A stretch of 64,000 bases of DNA from Roseovarius sp. A-2 (GCF_002072155.1 NZ_BDIY01000001.1:606843-670842); one strand, 5' to 3'. Numbered from the stretch's first letter, positions 1 through 8,553 are shown. The notes: generated by a model from the sequence alone, not told the origin. Translations and numbers: made by a program.

Positions 1-81
1 CATGATCATGGGCTACTAGGGCTTGCATTCAGCCATGCAATATTGTTGCGTGCGCTTCGACTGTAACAAAGGAGCGGCCCG

Positions 82-573
82 ATGCGCATAGCCCTCTATC
101 CCGGCACGTTCGATCCGATCACGCTCGGGCATGTCGATATCATCCGCCGGGCGGCGATTCTGGTGGACCGGCTGGTGATCGGGGTGGCGATCAACCGCGA
201 CAAGGGCCCGCTTTTTTCATTGGAAGAGCGCGTCGCGATGATCGAGGCCGAGGCCGAGGCGCTCAGCGCCGAGACCGGCACCGAGATCGTCGCGCATCCG
301 TTCGAGAACCTGCTGATCAACGCGGCCCATGACGTCGGCGCGCAGATCATCGTGCGCGGCCTGCGGGCGGTGACGGATTTTGAGTATGAATTCCAGATGG
401 TCGGCATGAATCGCGCGCTCGACAACTCGGTCGAGACGGTGTTCCTGATGGCCGATGCCAACCATCAGGCCATCGCATCGAAACTGGTCAAGGAGATCGC
501 CCGGCTTGACGGGGACGTCACGAAATTCGTCCCCCCCGCCGTGAAACAGGCGCTGTTGGCCAAACTTTCCTGA
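82..573 (+). CDS. coaD: Phosphopantetheine adenylyltransferase
   Basis: CoaD catalyses the penultimate step of coenzyme A synthesis, joining 4'-phosphopantetheine and ATP to give dephospho-CoA and pyrophosphate in the cytoplasm. The 163-residue length is usual for the family. The N-terminal nucleotidyltransferase motif YPGTFDPITLGH (residues 6-17, with the conserved T/HxGH) is present, as is RGLRAVTDFEYEFQM in the middle. The C-terminal nucleotide-binding segment reads ASKLVKEIA where many relatives have SSTLVREIA, a mild variation. An AAAGGAG ribosome site at 69-75 supports the ATG. It converges on gap with no spacer between the two stop codons. Confidence 0.96.
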   Translation: MRIALYPGTFDPITLGHVDIIRRAAILVDRLVIGVAINRDKGPLFSLEERVAMIEAEAEALSAETGTEIVAHPFENLLINAAHDVGAQIIVRGLRAVTDFEYEFQMVGMNRALDNSVETVFLMADANHQAIASKLVKEIARLDGDVTKFVPPAVKQALLAKLS

Positions 574-1578
574 TCAACCGAGATGCCTGCCCATTTCGGC
601 GGCCACATCCAGCATGCGGTTGGAGAATCCCCATTCGTTGTCATACCAGGCCAGAACCCGGCACATGCGGGCGTCCATCACCCTGGTCTGATCGACCGCG
701 AAGATGCTGCTATGCGGGTTGTGGTTGAAATCCGATGACACGAGTTCGCGGCGGGTGACGTTGAGCACGCCGTTCAGCGGGCCATTTGCCGCCGCCTGCA
801 TTGCGGCGTTGATTTCGTCCGCATCCGTGTCGCGCGCGGCCTCGAATGTCAGGTCCACGACGCTGACATTCGGGGTGGGGACGCGAATGGCGGTGCCATC
901 CAGCCGCCCGTCAAGCGCAGGCAGCACCAGCCCCACGGCGCGCGCCGCCCCGGTTGTGGTGGGGATGATGTTCAGCCCCGCCGCCCGTGCGCGATACAGA
1001 TCCTTGTGCATGGTGTCGAGCGTCGGCTGATCGCCGGTATAGCTGTGAACCGTGGTCATGAACCCACGAGTGATGCCGATGCTCTCGTGCAGAACCTTGG
1101 CCGCGGGGGCGAGGCAATTGGTGGTGCAGGACGCGTTCGAGACAATCACGTCCTCTGCGGTCAGCTCACCATGGTTCACCCCGTAAACCACCGTGCGATC
1201 CGCGCCCTTCGAGGGGGCCGAGACCAGCACGCGCCTGGCACCGTTTGCCAAATGCGCGGCGGCCTTGTCACGGTCGGTGAAGATGCCCGTGCATTCCAGC
1301 ACCACGTCGATATCGCCCCAGGGCAATTCGGCGGGGTCGCGCATCGCCGTCACGCGGATCGGTCCGCGCCCGACGTCGATGCCGTCCACGGTGGTGGTGA
1401 CGGTGCCGGGAAAACGGCCATGCACGCTGTCGAATTCCAGCAGATGTGCGTTGGTCTCGATCGGGCCGAGATCGTTGATCGCCACGATCTCGATGTCATC
1501 GCGCCCGGTTTCCACCAGCGCGCGCAACACGTTGCGCCCGATGCGGCCGAACCCGTTGATTGCCAACCTGAGTGTCAT
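574..1578 (-). CDS. gap: Type I glyceraldehyde-3-phosphate dehydrogenase (NAD-type)
   Basis: Oxidises glyceraldehyde-3-phosphate to 1,3-bisphosphoglycerate in glycolysis or gluconeogenesis. The 334-residue protein has the Rossmann motif INGFGRIGR (8-16), the catalytic signature SNASCTTNC with Cys151, and the partner His in TVHSYTGDQ near residue 178. The loop after the second beta strand reads AINDLG. The Asp in this loop usually contacts the adenosine ribose and favours NAD over NADP. AGGAGG precedes the ATG. A perfect palindrome lies about 36 bases upstream of the start, so LacI-family control is likely. A second paralogue lies 340 bases upstream on the same strand. Confidence 0.95.
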   Translation of the reverse strand: MTLRLAINGFGRIGRNVLRALVETGRDDIEIVAINDLGPIETNAHLLEFDSVHGRFPGTVTTTVDGIDVGRGPIRVTAMRDPAELPWGDIDVVLECTGIFTDRDKAAAHLANGARRVLVSAPSKGADRTVVYGVNHGELTAEDVIVSNASCTTNCLAPAAKVLHESIGITRGFMTTVHSYTGDQPTLDTMHKDLYRARAAGLNIIPTTTGAARAVGLVLPALDGRLDGTAIRVPTPNVSVVDLTFEAARDTDADEINAAMQAAANGPLNGVLNVTRRELVSSDFNHNPHSSIFAVDQTRVMDARMCRVLAWYDNEWGFSNRMLDVAAEMGRHLG

Positions 1579-1613
1579 GGCCTGTCCTCCTGATATGATG
1601 GGATATAGCGAAA

Positions 1614-1625
1614 GTTAGCGCTAAC
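1614..1625. promoter_or_regulatory. LacI-type operator palindrome upstream of gap
   Basis: GTTAGCGCTAAC is a perfect 12-base palindrome with the central CG typical of LacI/GalR-family operators. It lies between the gap start and the upstream small gene. It resembles the operator of CceR, the LacI-family carbon and energy regulator of Rhodobacter sphaeroides; that link is from memory. A related site precedes the second gap gene. Confidence 0.55.
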
Positions 1626-1701
1626 ATTTGTGCGCGAACATAAACGAAATTCGAAACCTGTCAAATCACCGAGTTTTGAGCGGGAAGGCGATCAGCGTTA
1701 A

Positions 1702-1845
1702 TCAGCGCCAGAAGGCGAGATACTCAACAAATTCGATGAACTTGCGCCCCAGAAAGACGAGACCCGCGCTGTCGTTTCGGATCATGTCGAAGCCGAGGCC
1801 GGCCACGATGATCAGCCCGAGAATGATCGCGATCCGGTTGGTCAT
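1702..1845 (-). CDS. Small single-pass membrane protein between the gap paralogues
   Basis: A 47-residue protein from the internal ATG encoding MTNRIAIILG; an in-frame upstream ATG would add 20 residues that do not look membrane-associated. Residues 3-20 form one hydrophobic helix, followed by a short charged stretch and the hydrophobic tail FIEFVEYLAFWR. It lies between two GAPDH genes in the same orientation. I recall similar small ORFs at this position in related genomes, but no function is known to me. It may simply be co-transcribed with the downstream gap gene. Confidence 0.5.
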   Translation of the reverse strand: MTNRIAIILGLIIVAGLGFDMIRNDSAGLVFLGRKFIEFVEYLAFWR

Positions 1846-1917
1846 GGCGTGGCTTTCGAATGAAAAGGTCCGGCCGGGTATGCCCGACAGGACCAAATCG
1901 CGCAAGGGCGCGGGAAT

Positions 1918-2919
1918 TTACTGTAGTCGGCCCATGGCCACGGCCACGTCGGCCATGCGGCACGAAAAGCCCCATTCGTTGTCGTACCAGGCCAGCACCC
2001 GTACCAGCCGCTTGCCGGTCACCTTGGTTTGGTCGGGTGCGAAGATCGAGCTTTCCTCGGTGTGGTTGAAATCGACGCTGACCTTGGGCTCGGGATCATA
2101 GGCCAGCACGCCTTTCATCGGCCCTGCGGCCGCGGCGGCGACAACCTCGTTCACGTCGGCCTTGGTCACGTCGCGCTGCGCCACGAAGGTCAGATCGACA
2201 GCCGAGACATTGGGCGTCGGCACCCGGATGGCCGATCCGTCAAGACGCCCCGCCAGTTCCGGCAGCACCTCGCCAAGCGCCTTTGCGGCCCCGGTGGATG
2301 TGGGAATCATCGACATTGCCGCCGCGCGGGCGCGATATAGGTCGTCGTGCCGCCGGTCGAGGGTGGGCTGATCGCCGGTATAGGCGTGGATCGTGGTCAT
2401 GATGCCGCTTTCGATGCCGATGCCCTCGTGCAGTACCTTTGCGAGCGGTGCCAGGCAATTGGTGGTGCAGGAGCCGTTCGAGATCATTCGCTCGCTCGCC
2501 TGCAACATGTCGTGGTTGACGCCGTAGACCACCGTGCGATCCACGTTCTTGCCAGGGGCCGAGAGCAGCACCTTGCGCGCGCCACGCTCCAGATGGGTCT
2601 TGGCGGTCAGCCCGTCGTTGAACTTTCCGGTGCATTCCATCACCACATCCACGCCGTCCCAGTCGAGCGCGGTCATGTCATAGGTCGAATACATCTCGAT
2701 CGGGCCGCGGCCCAGATCTATCGTGTTGCCCTCGACGGTGATCGGATGAGCAAAGCGGCCATGCACGCTGTCATAGCGCATCAGATGCGCGGCAGTGTCG
2801 ATCGGGCCGGTGGCGTTGACCTTGACGACCTTGATATCGTTGCGCAGGCTTTCGGAAATATGCGCCAGCGTGGCGCGACCGATGCGGCCGAAACCGTTGA
2901 TACCGACGGTGATGGTCAT
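1918..2919 (-). CDS. Type I glyceraldehyde-3-phosphate dehydrogenase, second paralogue (possibly NADP-type)
   Basis: A second 333-residue GAPDH with INGFGRIGR at residues 7-15 and catalytic Cys151 in SNGSCTTNC. The start at MTITVG is chosen because AGGAG precedes it; an upstream in-frame start adds 14 unconserved residues. The cofactor-selectivity loop reads KVNATG, so the NAD-specifying Asp of the first paralogue (AINDLG) is Ala here, as in the NADP-using GapB of Bacillus. I infer an NADP-linked or anabolic role, untested. Clustered LacI-like palindromes lie about 95-120 bases upstream, suggesting shared but separately tuned regulation. Confidence 0.9.
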   Translation of the reverse strand: MTITVGINGFGRIGRATLAHISESLRNDIKVVKVNATGPIDTAAHLMRYDSVHGRFAHPITVEGNTIDLGRGPIEMYSTYDMTALDWDGVDVVMECTGKFNDGLTAKTHLERGARKVLLSAPGKNVDRTVVYGVNHDMLQASERMISNGSCTTNCLAPLAKVLHEGIGIESGIMTTIHAYTGDQPTLDRRHDDLYRARAAAMSMIPTSTGAAKALGEVLPELAGRLDGSAIRVPTPNVSAVDLTFVAQRDVTKADVNEVVAAAAAGPMKGVLAYDPEPKVSVDFNHTEESSIFAPDQTKVTGKRLVRVLAWYDNEWGFSCRMADVAVAMGRLQ

Positions 2920-3013
2920 GGGCGACTCCTGATCCGGGATTTGGCGGCGGTATAGACCCAAGCGGGCCGGGCTGAAAGATGGAAGTGGTGCGTTTTCGTT
3001 GGTTATTCAGCAT

Positions 3014-3038
3014 GTTAGCGATAACCGTTATCGCAAAC
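3014..3038. promoter_or_regulatory. Overlapping LacI-type operators between gap2 and livH
   Basis: GTTAGCGATAAC (3014-3025) matches the gap operator with one change and is immediately followed by GTTATCGCAAAC (3027-3038). Together they contain a perfect 8-1-8 inverted repeat, GCGATAAC-C-GTTATCGC (3018-3034). A weaker half-site ending GCTAAC lies at 3057-3067. The region separates divergent gap2 (start 2919) and livH (start 3233), so binding could affect either promoter. The rest of the 313-base gap contains nothing else I recognise. Confidence 0.5.
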
Positions 3039-3232
3039 CTATGCACGAGACAGGTGGTTGCGCTAACACCCGGCCCCGCCAGCGTCACCGCTGACGGCAT
3101 GACCGCAGTTGCACATATCGCTCAATCCGCTATCCACATGCGGCGGCGGGGCATTATCGCGACCGCAGGGGAGACACGAAAGAAAATGAAGGCCATGGCG
3201 ATCACGAGACAGGCGCGCAGGGCGGGGGCCGT

Positions 3233-4156
3233 ATGTCCCTGATCCTGCTGGTCGAACAGGCGCTCAACGGGCTGCAACTGGGGGTCATGCTGTTTCTGAT
3301 GGCCGCCGGCTTGACGCTGATCTTCGGCGTCATGGGCCTGATCAACCTCGCGCATGGCTCGCTCTACATGGTGGGGGCGTTCGCGGCGGCGGCGGTGGCG
3401 GGGCTGACCGGCTCGTTCCTGCTGGCACTGGTGGCCAGCCTCGCGGCGGCCGCACTGGCCGGGGTGATCGTCGAGATGACGGTGATCCGGCGGCTCTATG
3501 ACCGCGACCATCTCGATCAGGTGCTGGCCACTTTCGCGCTGATTCTCATCTTCTCGGAAGGCACGCGCTGGCTCTACGGCTCGGTGCCGCTCTATCTCGA
3601 CCGGCCCGACTGGCTGTCGGGGACGGTGACGCTGCCCCTCGGTATCGAATATTCCGCCTATCGTCTGGCGCTGATCGGCGCGGGGCTGGCGGTGGCGGCG
3701 GGGCTGTTCTGGATGATCGCACGCACCCGCATCGGCATCCAGATCCGTGCGGGCGAGAATGACCGCGAAATGATCGGCGCATTGGGCGTCAATATCTCGG
3801 CGCTCTACACGCTGGTCTTTGCTCTCGGCGCGGCACTGGCGGGGCTGGCGGGCGCGCTCATCGGCGCGATTCAATCGGTGCAGGTCGGCATGGGCGAACC
3901 GGTGCTGATCCTCGCCTTCGTGGTCATCGTGATCGGCGGCATCGGCTCGATCAAGGGGGCTTTGGTAGGCGCGATCCTCGTCGGCATGACCGACACTTTG
4001 GGCCGGGTTCTGCTGCCACAGGCGTTTGCCCTCTTCATGGACGCCTCATCGGCCACCACAGCAGGCTCGGCGCTGGCCTCGATGGCGATCTACCTGCTCA
4101 TGGCCGGTGTGCTTCTCTTTCGGCCCAAGGGCCTTTTCGGCGGGGCAACGGCATGA
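3233..4156 (+). CDS. livH: Branched-chain amino-acid-type ABC transporter permease (LivH family)
   Basis: Inner-membrane permease subunit of a hydrophobic amino acid uptake (HAAT) ABC importer. The 307-residue protein is almost entirely hydrophobic, with about eight predicted helices. It has the family hallmarks INLAHGSLYM near residue 40 and the late-membrane motif VIVIGGIGSIKGALVGA at about residues 225-240. It begins an operon of four overlapping genes. No periplasmic binding-protein gene is adjacent, so the substrate cannot be inferred; urea, amides and aromatic acids are also carried by this family. Confidence 0.9.
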   Translation: MSLILLVEQALNGLQLGVMLFLMAAGLTLIFGVMGLINLAHGSLYMVGAFAAAAVAGLTGSFLLALVASLAAAALAGVIVEMTVIRRLYDRDHLDQVLATFALILIFSEGTRWLYGSVPLYLDRPDWLSGTVTLPLGIEYSAYRLALIGAGLAVAAGLFWMIARTRIGIQIRAGENDREMIGALGVNISALYTLVFALGAALAGLAGALIGAIQSVQVGMGEPVLILAFVVIVIGGIGSIKGALVGAILVGMTDTLGRVLLPQAFALFMDASSATTAGSALASMAIYLLMAGVLLFRPKGLFGGATA

Positions 4157-5136
4157 GGCGCGAGGTGATGCTCAACGCGGCCCTTCTCCTGGGTCTGCTG
4201 GCGATCCCGCTCTGGGCGTGGATGGTCGATGAGCCCTTTACCATCACCCTCGTCACCCGCGCCGTGATCCTCGCCATCGCGGGCGTCGGGCTCAACGTGG
4301 CGCTTGGGCTGGGCGGTCTGGTCAGCCTCGGGCATGCGGCCTTCTTCGGCCTTGGTGGCTATGCCATGGGCATTCTCGCCTATCACGCGCAGACCTACAT
4401 CCCGCTGATCGAGATGCCGGTCCTGATCGAGGGCACCAAGTCGATGCCCGTCATCTGGCTGGTGGCAATCCTCGTCAGCGCGCTGGCGGCGCTGGCCATC
4501 GGCGCGCTCAGCTTGCGCACCACCGGGGTCTATTTCATCATGATCACCCTCGCCTTTGGTCAGATGTTCTATTATTTCGCGATCTCCTGGCCCGCCTATG
4601 GCGGCGAGGACGGGCTGTCGATCTACGTCCGCAACGGCATGGCGGGGCTCAACACGATGGACCCGCTGACGTTCTTCGCGATCTGCTATGCGCTGTTGCT
4701 GCTGGTGCTCTTCATCGTCTCGCGCCTTGCCGCCTCGCCCTTCGGACTGATGCTGGGGGCCGCCCGGCAAAATCCCGCCCGGGTCGAGGCGGTGGGGCAG
4801 GGGCCATACCGCCTGTATCTCACGGCCTTCGTCATCTCGGGCGCGATCACCGGCCTCGCGGGCGCGCTTTTTGCCGATCTCAACCGCTTCGTCAGCCCTG
4901 TGATGCTGTCCTGGCAGACCTCGGGCGAGATCATGGTTTTCGTGATCCTCGGCGGGGTCGGGCGCGTCTTCGGCCCGGTCGCGGGGGCCGCGCTTTTCAT
5001 CGCATTGGAACATTGGCTGGGCGGGCTGAGCGAGTACTGGCACATCTATCTCGGTGCGATCCTGCTCGGCGTGGTGCTCTTCGCGCGCGGTGGCATCTAT
5101 GGCCTGATCGCGGGGCGCGGGGTGGCGCATGACTGA
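4153..5136 (+). CDS. livM: Branched-chain amino-acid-type ABC transporter permease (LivM family)
   Basis: Second permease of the HAAT importer, 327 residues, with multiple membrane helices and the LivM signatures GLGGLVSLGHAAFFGLGGYA (about 50-70) and VILGGVGRVFGPVAGA near residue 265. The ATG overlaps the livH stop by four bases, indicating translational coupling. The segment between helices contains the EAA-like loop needed to contact the ATPases. Together with livH it would form the membrane channel; the substrate is unknown because the binding protein is not encoded here. Confidence 0.9.
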   Translation: MRREVMLNAALLLGLLAIPLWAWMVDEPFTITLVTRAVILAIAGVGLNVALGLGGLVSLGHAAFFGLGGYAMGILAYHAQTYIPLIEMPVLIEGTKSMPVIWLVAILVSALAALAIGALSLRTTGVYFIMITLAFGQMFYYFAISWPAYGGEDGLSIYVRNGMAGLNTMDPLTFFAICYALLLLVLFIVSRLAASPFGLMLGAARQNPARVEAVGQGPYRLYLTAFVISGAITGLAGALFADLNRFVSPVMLSWQTSGEIMVFVILGGVGRVFGPVAGAALFIALEHWLGGLSEYWHIYLGAILLGVVLFARGGIYGLIAGRGVAHD

Positions 5137-5887
5137 GCCGGTGATCGACGTGCGGGGCATCACCAAGGCGTTCGGCGGGCTGCTGGCGAGCGACGACATC
5201 ACGCTCGACCTGCGCCCTGGCGAAATTCACGCCCTCATTGGCCCCAATGGCGCGGGTAAGTCCACGCTGATCGCGCAGATCGCGGGCGCGCTGCGCCCCG
5301 ATCAGGGGCAGATCTGGCTGAACGGTCAGGACGTGACCGCTCTCGACACCCCCGCCCGCGCGCGGCGCGGCTTGGGCCGCACCTTCCAGATATCCTCGCT
5401 GGCGATGGACTACACCGTATTGCAGAACGCAATGATCGGCGCGCTCGGGCGGCGCGGCGACGTGATGCGGTTTCTGCGCCCCGTGATGCGCGACGCGTCC
5501 CTGCGCGAGGCGGCAGAAACCGCACTCGATCAGGTCGGCCTGTCGGAATTCCGCGCGTTGCGCACGGCGGACCTGTCGCACGGTCAGCGGCGGCAGCTGG
5601 AACTGGCCGTCGCCCTCACGCTCACCCCCCGCGCCTTCGTCATGGACGAGCCGATGGCGGGCCTTGGCGCCGAAGGCTCAAAGCGGCTGATCACCTTCCT
5701 CTCGGAGTTGCGCGCCCGCACGCCCATTCTACTGGTCGAGCACGACATGGATGCGGTCTTTGCCCTTGCCGACCGGATTAGCGTGCTGGTGGGTGGACGC
5801 ATCATTGCCACTGGTCCGGTGGCAGAAATCCGCGCCAACGAGGAGGTGCGTCGCGCCTATCTCGGGCAAGAGGACGCCCAGCCATGA
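5129..5887 (+). CDS. livG: ABC transporter ATP-binding protein (LivG family)
   Basis: One of two cytoplasmic ATPases powering the importer. The 252-residue protein has Walker A GPNGAGKST (about 37-45), the signature LSHGQRRQLELA and Walker B AFVMDEPMAGL, followed by the H-loop VEHDMDAVF. The LivG-type insertion after Walker A (GLGRTFQIS) is present. It overlaps livM by eight bases and livF by four, so all four genes are probably translated from one message. Confidence 0.92.
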   Translation: MTEPVIDVRGITKAFGGLLASDDITLDLRPGEIHALIGPNGAGKSTLIAQIAGALRPDQGQIWLNGQDVTALDTPARARRGLGRTFQISSLAMDYTVLQNAMIGALGRRGDVMRFLRPVMRDASLREAAETALDQVGLSEFRALRTADLSHGQRRQLELAVALTLTPRAFVMDEPMAGLGAEGSKRLITFLSELRARTPILLVEHDMDAVFALADRISVLVGGRIIATGPVAEIRANEEVRRAYLGQEDAQP

Positions 5888-6573
5888 GCCTGCTCACCCT
5901 CTCGCATATCTCGGCCTTCTATGGCCCCTCGCAGGCGCTGTTCGATGTCGATCTGACGCTGGACGGGGGCGAGGTGCTCGCCCTTCTGGGGCGCAACGGT
6001 ATGGGCAAATCCACCACGATCAAGGTGATCTGCCGCCTGCTTCGCCATCGCGGCGGCATGGTCGTGTTCGACGGGCAGGATATGGCCCGCCTGCCCAGCT
6101 ACCGCGCGGCGCGCGCAGGCATCGGCCTTGTGCCAGAGGGGCGGCGCTGCTTCACCAACCTCACGGTCGAGGAAAACCTGATCGCCGCCGCTCGCCCGGG
6201 CGAGTGGGACCTTGCCCGCGTCGCGGGGCTCTTTCCTCGGCTGCGCGAACGGCGCGCGCAATCGGCGGGCTCGCTCTCGGGCGGCGAGCAGCAGATGCTC
6301 GCCATCGGGCGGGCGCTGATGACCAACCCGCGCCTGCTGGTCCTCGACGAGGCGACAGAGGGGCTGGCACCCGTAGTGCGGCAGGAAATCTGGGCCGCCA
6401 TCGCCCGGCTCAAATCCGAAACCGGCATGGCGCTGATCGTGGTCGACAAGTCGCTGGCCGAACTCGGTCGCATCGCCGACCGCGCCGTGGTGCTGGAAAA
6501 GGGCGTCTCGGTCTGGTCCGGTGCTTTTGCCGCGCTCTCGCCCGCGCTGACCGACCGTTATCTGGGCGTCTGA
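5884..6573 (+). CDS. livF: ABC transporter ATP-binding protein (LivF family)
   Basis: Second ATPase of the HAAT importer, 229 residues, with Walker A GRNGMGKST (about 37-45), the LivF hallmark GIGLVPEGRRCFTNLTVEENL, signature LSGGEQQMLAIGRAL and Walker B LLVLDEATEGLAP. The usual H-loop His is replaced: the segment reads LIVVDKSLAEL where most relatives have VEQN/VEHD, a feature also seen in some LivF proteins. Its 3' end overlaps the convergent CbiX-like gene by 16 bases. Confidence 0.92.
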   Translation: MSLLTLSHISAFYGPSQALFDVDLTLDGGEVLALLGRNGMGKSTTIKVICRLLRHRGGMVVFDGQDMARLPSYRAARAGIGLVPEGRRCFTNLTVEENLIAAARPGEWDLARVAGLFPRLRERRAQSAGSLSGGEQQMLAIGRALMTNPRLLVLDEATEGLAPVVRQEIWAAIARLKSETGMALIVVDKSLAELGRIADRAVVLEKGVSVWSGAFAALSPALTDRYLGV

Positions 6574-7265
6574 GCGGCCTCGGCCTGCAATGCGCGCGCC
6601 ACCAGCGCAGGCACCCCCGGCGCGCAGCCTATGGGTTCAAGCCGAACGCCCTGAAACCCGGCCCGGTCCAGCGCCTGGGGGATGTCGTCGATCACATGGC
6701 CCAAGACCGCGGCAAAGAACGGCAGGCAGATCGCCCGTGCGCCCAGCCCCGCCGCCTGATCCGCCAGATAAGGCGGCTCCTCGACAAAGCCCACGCGCAT
6801 CTCGGCAAAGCGCATTCGCGCCGCTACGGCGTCGGCAAAGGCCCGCGTGTCGCGCGCCGAATTCGGGCTGCGGCCTGATCCGTGCCCGGCGATGAAAAGC
6901 TGCGTCTCGCCCGCCTGCCAGCCGCGCCCGGCCAGCACGTGGCGCAAGAGGTCAGCCGCGAGATCGGGCAACTCGGACGACACGCCAAGCGGGCGCAGCA
7001 CCCGCGCCTGCGGTGCCTCGCTCAGTCGTTTTCGCAGGTTGTCGCCGGTAAACCAGCCCTCGGTCATGAAGAGCGGATAGACCAGAGGGGCAGGGCCCGC
7101 CGCGTCCAGCGCGGCATCGAGCGCGCCGGGTTTTGCCAATGTTGCCGCCCCCACATGCCAGCCGGGCAGGGCGTCCGCAACCTGCGCGTTGAACCGCTCC
7201 AGATCGACCTGCGCCGGATCGGGGTCAGAGGGTTGTCCGTGGCTCACGATGATGGCGGCGGGCAT
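6558..7265 (-). CDS. CbiX/SirB-family chelatase-like protein
   Basis: A 235-residue protein of the class II chelatase fold used to insert Co, Ni or Fe into tetrapyrroles such as sirohydrochlorin. It starts with the N-terminal metal-site motif IIVSHGQPSD (residues 4-13) and has a second half beginning LFIAGHGSGRSPNSARDTRAFAD, so it looks like two CbiX repeats in one chain. AAGGAG precedes the ATG. No other cobalamin or siroheme gene is adjacent, so the metal and substrate are not assignable from context. The gene overlaps livF tail to tail. Confidence 0.75.
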   Translation of the reverse strand: MPAAIIVSHGQPSDPDPAQVDLERFNAQVADALPGWHVGAATLAKPGALDAALDAAGPAPLVYPLFMTEGWFTGDNLRKRLSEAPQARVLRPLGVSSELPDLAADLLRHVLAGRGWQAGETQLFIAGHGSGRSPNSARDTRAFADAVAARMRFAEMRVGFVEEPPYLADQAAGLGARAICLPFFAAVLGHVIDDIPQALDRAGFQGVRLEPIGCAPGVPALVARALQAEAAQTPR

Positions 7266-7292
7266 CGGCGTCTCCTTGCAAGTCTCGGTATC

Positions 7293-7631
7293 TCAGCCAC
7301 TGGCACAGGAAATGCAACGCGGCGCGGCGGGGTCAAGCCGCAACCGCCCCTCGGCGATCTCCTCGCCGCAATCCTCGCAATAGCCGAACTCCCCCTCGTC
7401 GATCCGCGCGAGCGCTGCCATCAGCCGCCTTTGCTCGGCCTGCCGCCTTGCATGCCCCGCCTTGGCCATGGCCTGATTTTGCAACGCATCCATGCGGCTC
7501 AGTCGCCCGACGGCCTGCTGATCCAGCTCTACCGTCGCCTGCCCGTCGCGCCCGCGCGCGTCGTCCTGCTCCAAATCCGCCAGAAGGCTCTCGATCAACG
7601 CCCGGAATTCCGTAACACGTGTTTCATTCAT
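7293..7631 (-). CDS. DksA/TraR-family C4 zinc-finger protein
   Basis: A 112-residue protein from the ATG encoding MNETRV; a longer reading adds seven residues. The N-terminal two-thirds are a charged helical region, and the C-terminus carries CEDCGEEIAEGRL...CISC, a CxxC-x17-CxxC zinc finger. Proteins of this family bind the RNA polymerase secondary channel and modulate transcription, often with ppGpp. The coiled-coil tip acidic pair of true DksA is not obvious, so it may be a short TraR-like relative. It is divergent from cysE. Confidence 0.8.
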   Translation of the reverse strand: MNETRVTEFRALIESLLADLEQDDARGRDGQATVELDQQAVGRLSRMDALQNQAMAKAGHARRQAEQRRLMAALARIDEGEFGYCEDCGEEIAEGRLRLDPAAPRCISCASG

Positions 7632-7684
7632 TCTGTTGATCCCCCCTGTCACGCCTTTGCATTTTACGCCCCATGCCTATCTGC

Positions 7685-7690
7685 TATACT
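7685..7690 (+). promoter_or_regulatory. Possible -10 element for cysE
   Basis: TATACT lies 32 bases upstream of the cysE start in the short divergent gap. A matching -35 at the usual spacing is weak, so only the -10 is offered. Confidence 0.25.
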
Positions 7691-7716
7691 GAACCCCATC
7701 CAGAGGAGCATGAGCC

Positions 7717-8553
7717 GTGGCACATACCAAGACCAAACTGGCCGAATTCGATCCCGTCTGGGCGCGTATCGCCCGCGAGTCCGAGACCGCGATCAGTGAC
7801 GAGCCGCTTCTGGGCGGGCTCATCCATTCCAGCATTTTGCATCATGGCGATTTCGAATCGGCGCTGGCCTACCGTATCTCTCTCAAGCTCGGCTCGCGCG
7901 AGATGCCCGAGCAGATCCTGCGCGAAATATGTGACAAGGCGCTGGCCTCGGACGACATGATCGGGCTGGCGGCGCGCGCCGATATCGTGGCGGTGAACGA
8001 CCGTGATCCGGCCTGCGACCGATTCCTGCTGCCGCTCCTGTTCTTCAAGGGGTTTCAGGCAATCCAGGCCTACCGCATCGCGCATTGGCTGTGGGATGCC
8101 GGGCGCTATGATCTGGCACGGTTTTTCCAGATGCGCTGCTCCGAGGTGTTCGGCGTCGACATTCACCCCGCCGCCCGCATCGGCAAGGGCATCATGATCG
8201 ACCACGCGCATTCCATCGTCATCGGTGAGACGGCGGTCGTGGGCGACAATGTTTCTATGCTGCATTCGGTGACATTGGGCGGCACCGGCAAGGAAGAAGA
8301 GGACCGCCACCCCAAGATCGGCAACGGGGTGCTCATAGGCGCGGGTGCCAAGGTGCTGGGCAATATCAAGGTGGGCAATTGCAGCCGCATCGCCGCAGGC
8401 TCGGTCGTGCTCGAAGAGGTGCCGCCGTGCAAGACCGTGGCCGGCGTGCCCGCCAGGATCGTCGGCGAGGCCGGCTGCGATCAGCCGTCGGTGAGCATGG
8501 ATCAACTCATGGGCGTGCGCGGCGCCACCGAGGACGAAAACGTGCAGGACTGA
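7717..8553 (+). CDS. cysE: Serine O-acetyltransferase
   Basis: Acetylates L-serine with acetyl-CoA to O-acetylserine, the carbon backbone for cysteine synthesis. The 278-residue protein has an N-terminal helical domain and a C-terminal left-handed beta helix with hexapeptide repeats (about 145-245), including the DIHPAARIGKGIMIDHAHSI segment with catalytic Asp/His and the HSVTLGGTGK loop. The start is GTG: a nearby ATG at 7710 is out of frame, while AGAGGAG (7702-7708) is well placed for the GTG. The usual C-terminal CysK-binding tail is not obvious; the chain ends ENVQD. Confidence 0.92.
   Translation: MAHTKTKLAEFDPVWARIARESETAISDEPLLGGLIHSSILHHGDFESALAYRISLKLGSREMPEQILREICDKALASDDMIGLAARADIVAVNDRDPACDRFLLPLLFFKGFQAIQAYRIAHWLWDAGRYDLARFFQMRCSEVFGVDIHPAARIGKGIMIDHAHSIVIGETAVVGDNVSMLHSVTLGGTGKEEEDRHPKIGNGVLIGAGAKVLGNIKVGNCSRIAAGSVVLEEVPPCKTVAGVPARIVGEAGCDQPSVSMDQLMGVRGATEDENVQD

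Noticed and set aside
4090..5202. 370-residue minus-strand ORF
   Set aside because: Antisense to livM and livH ends; high-GC codon shadow.
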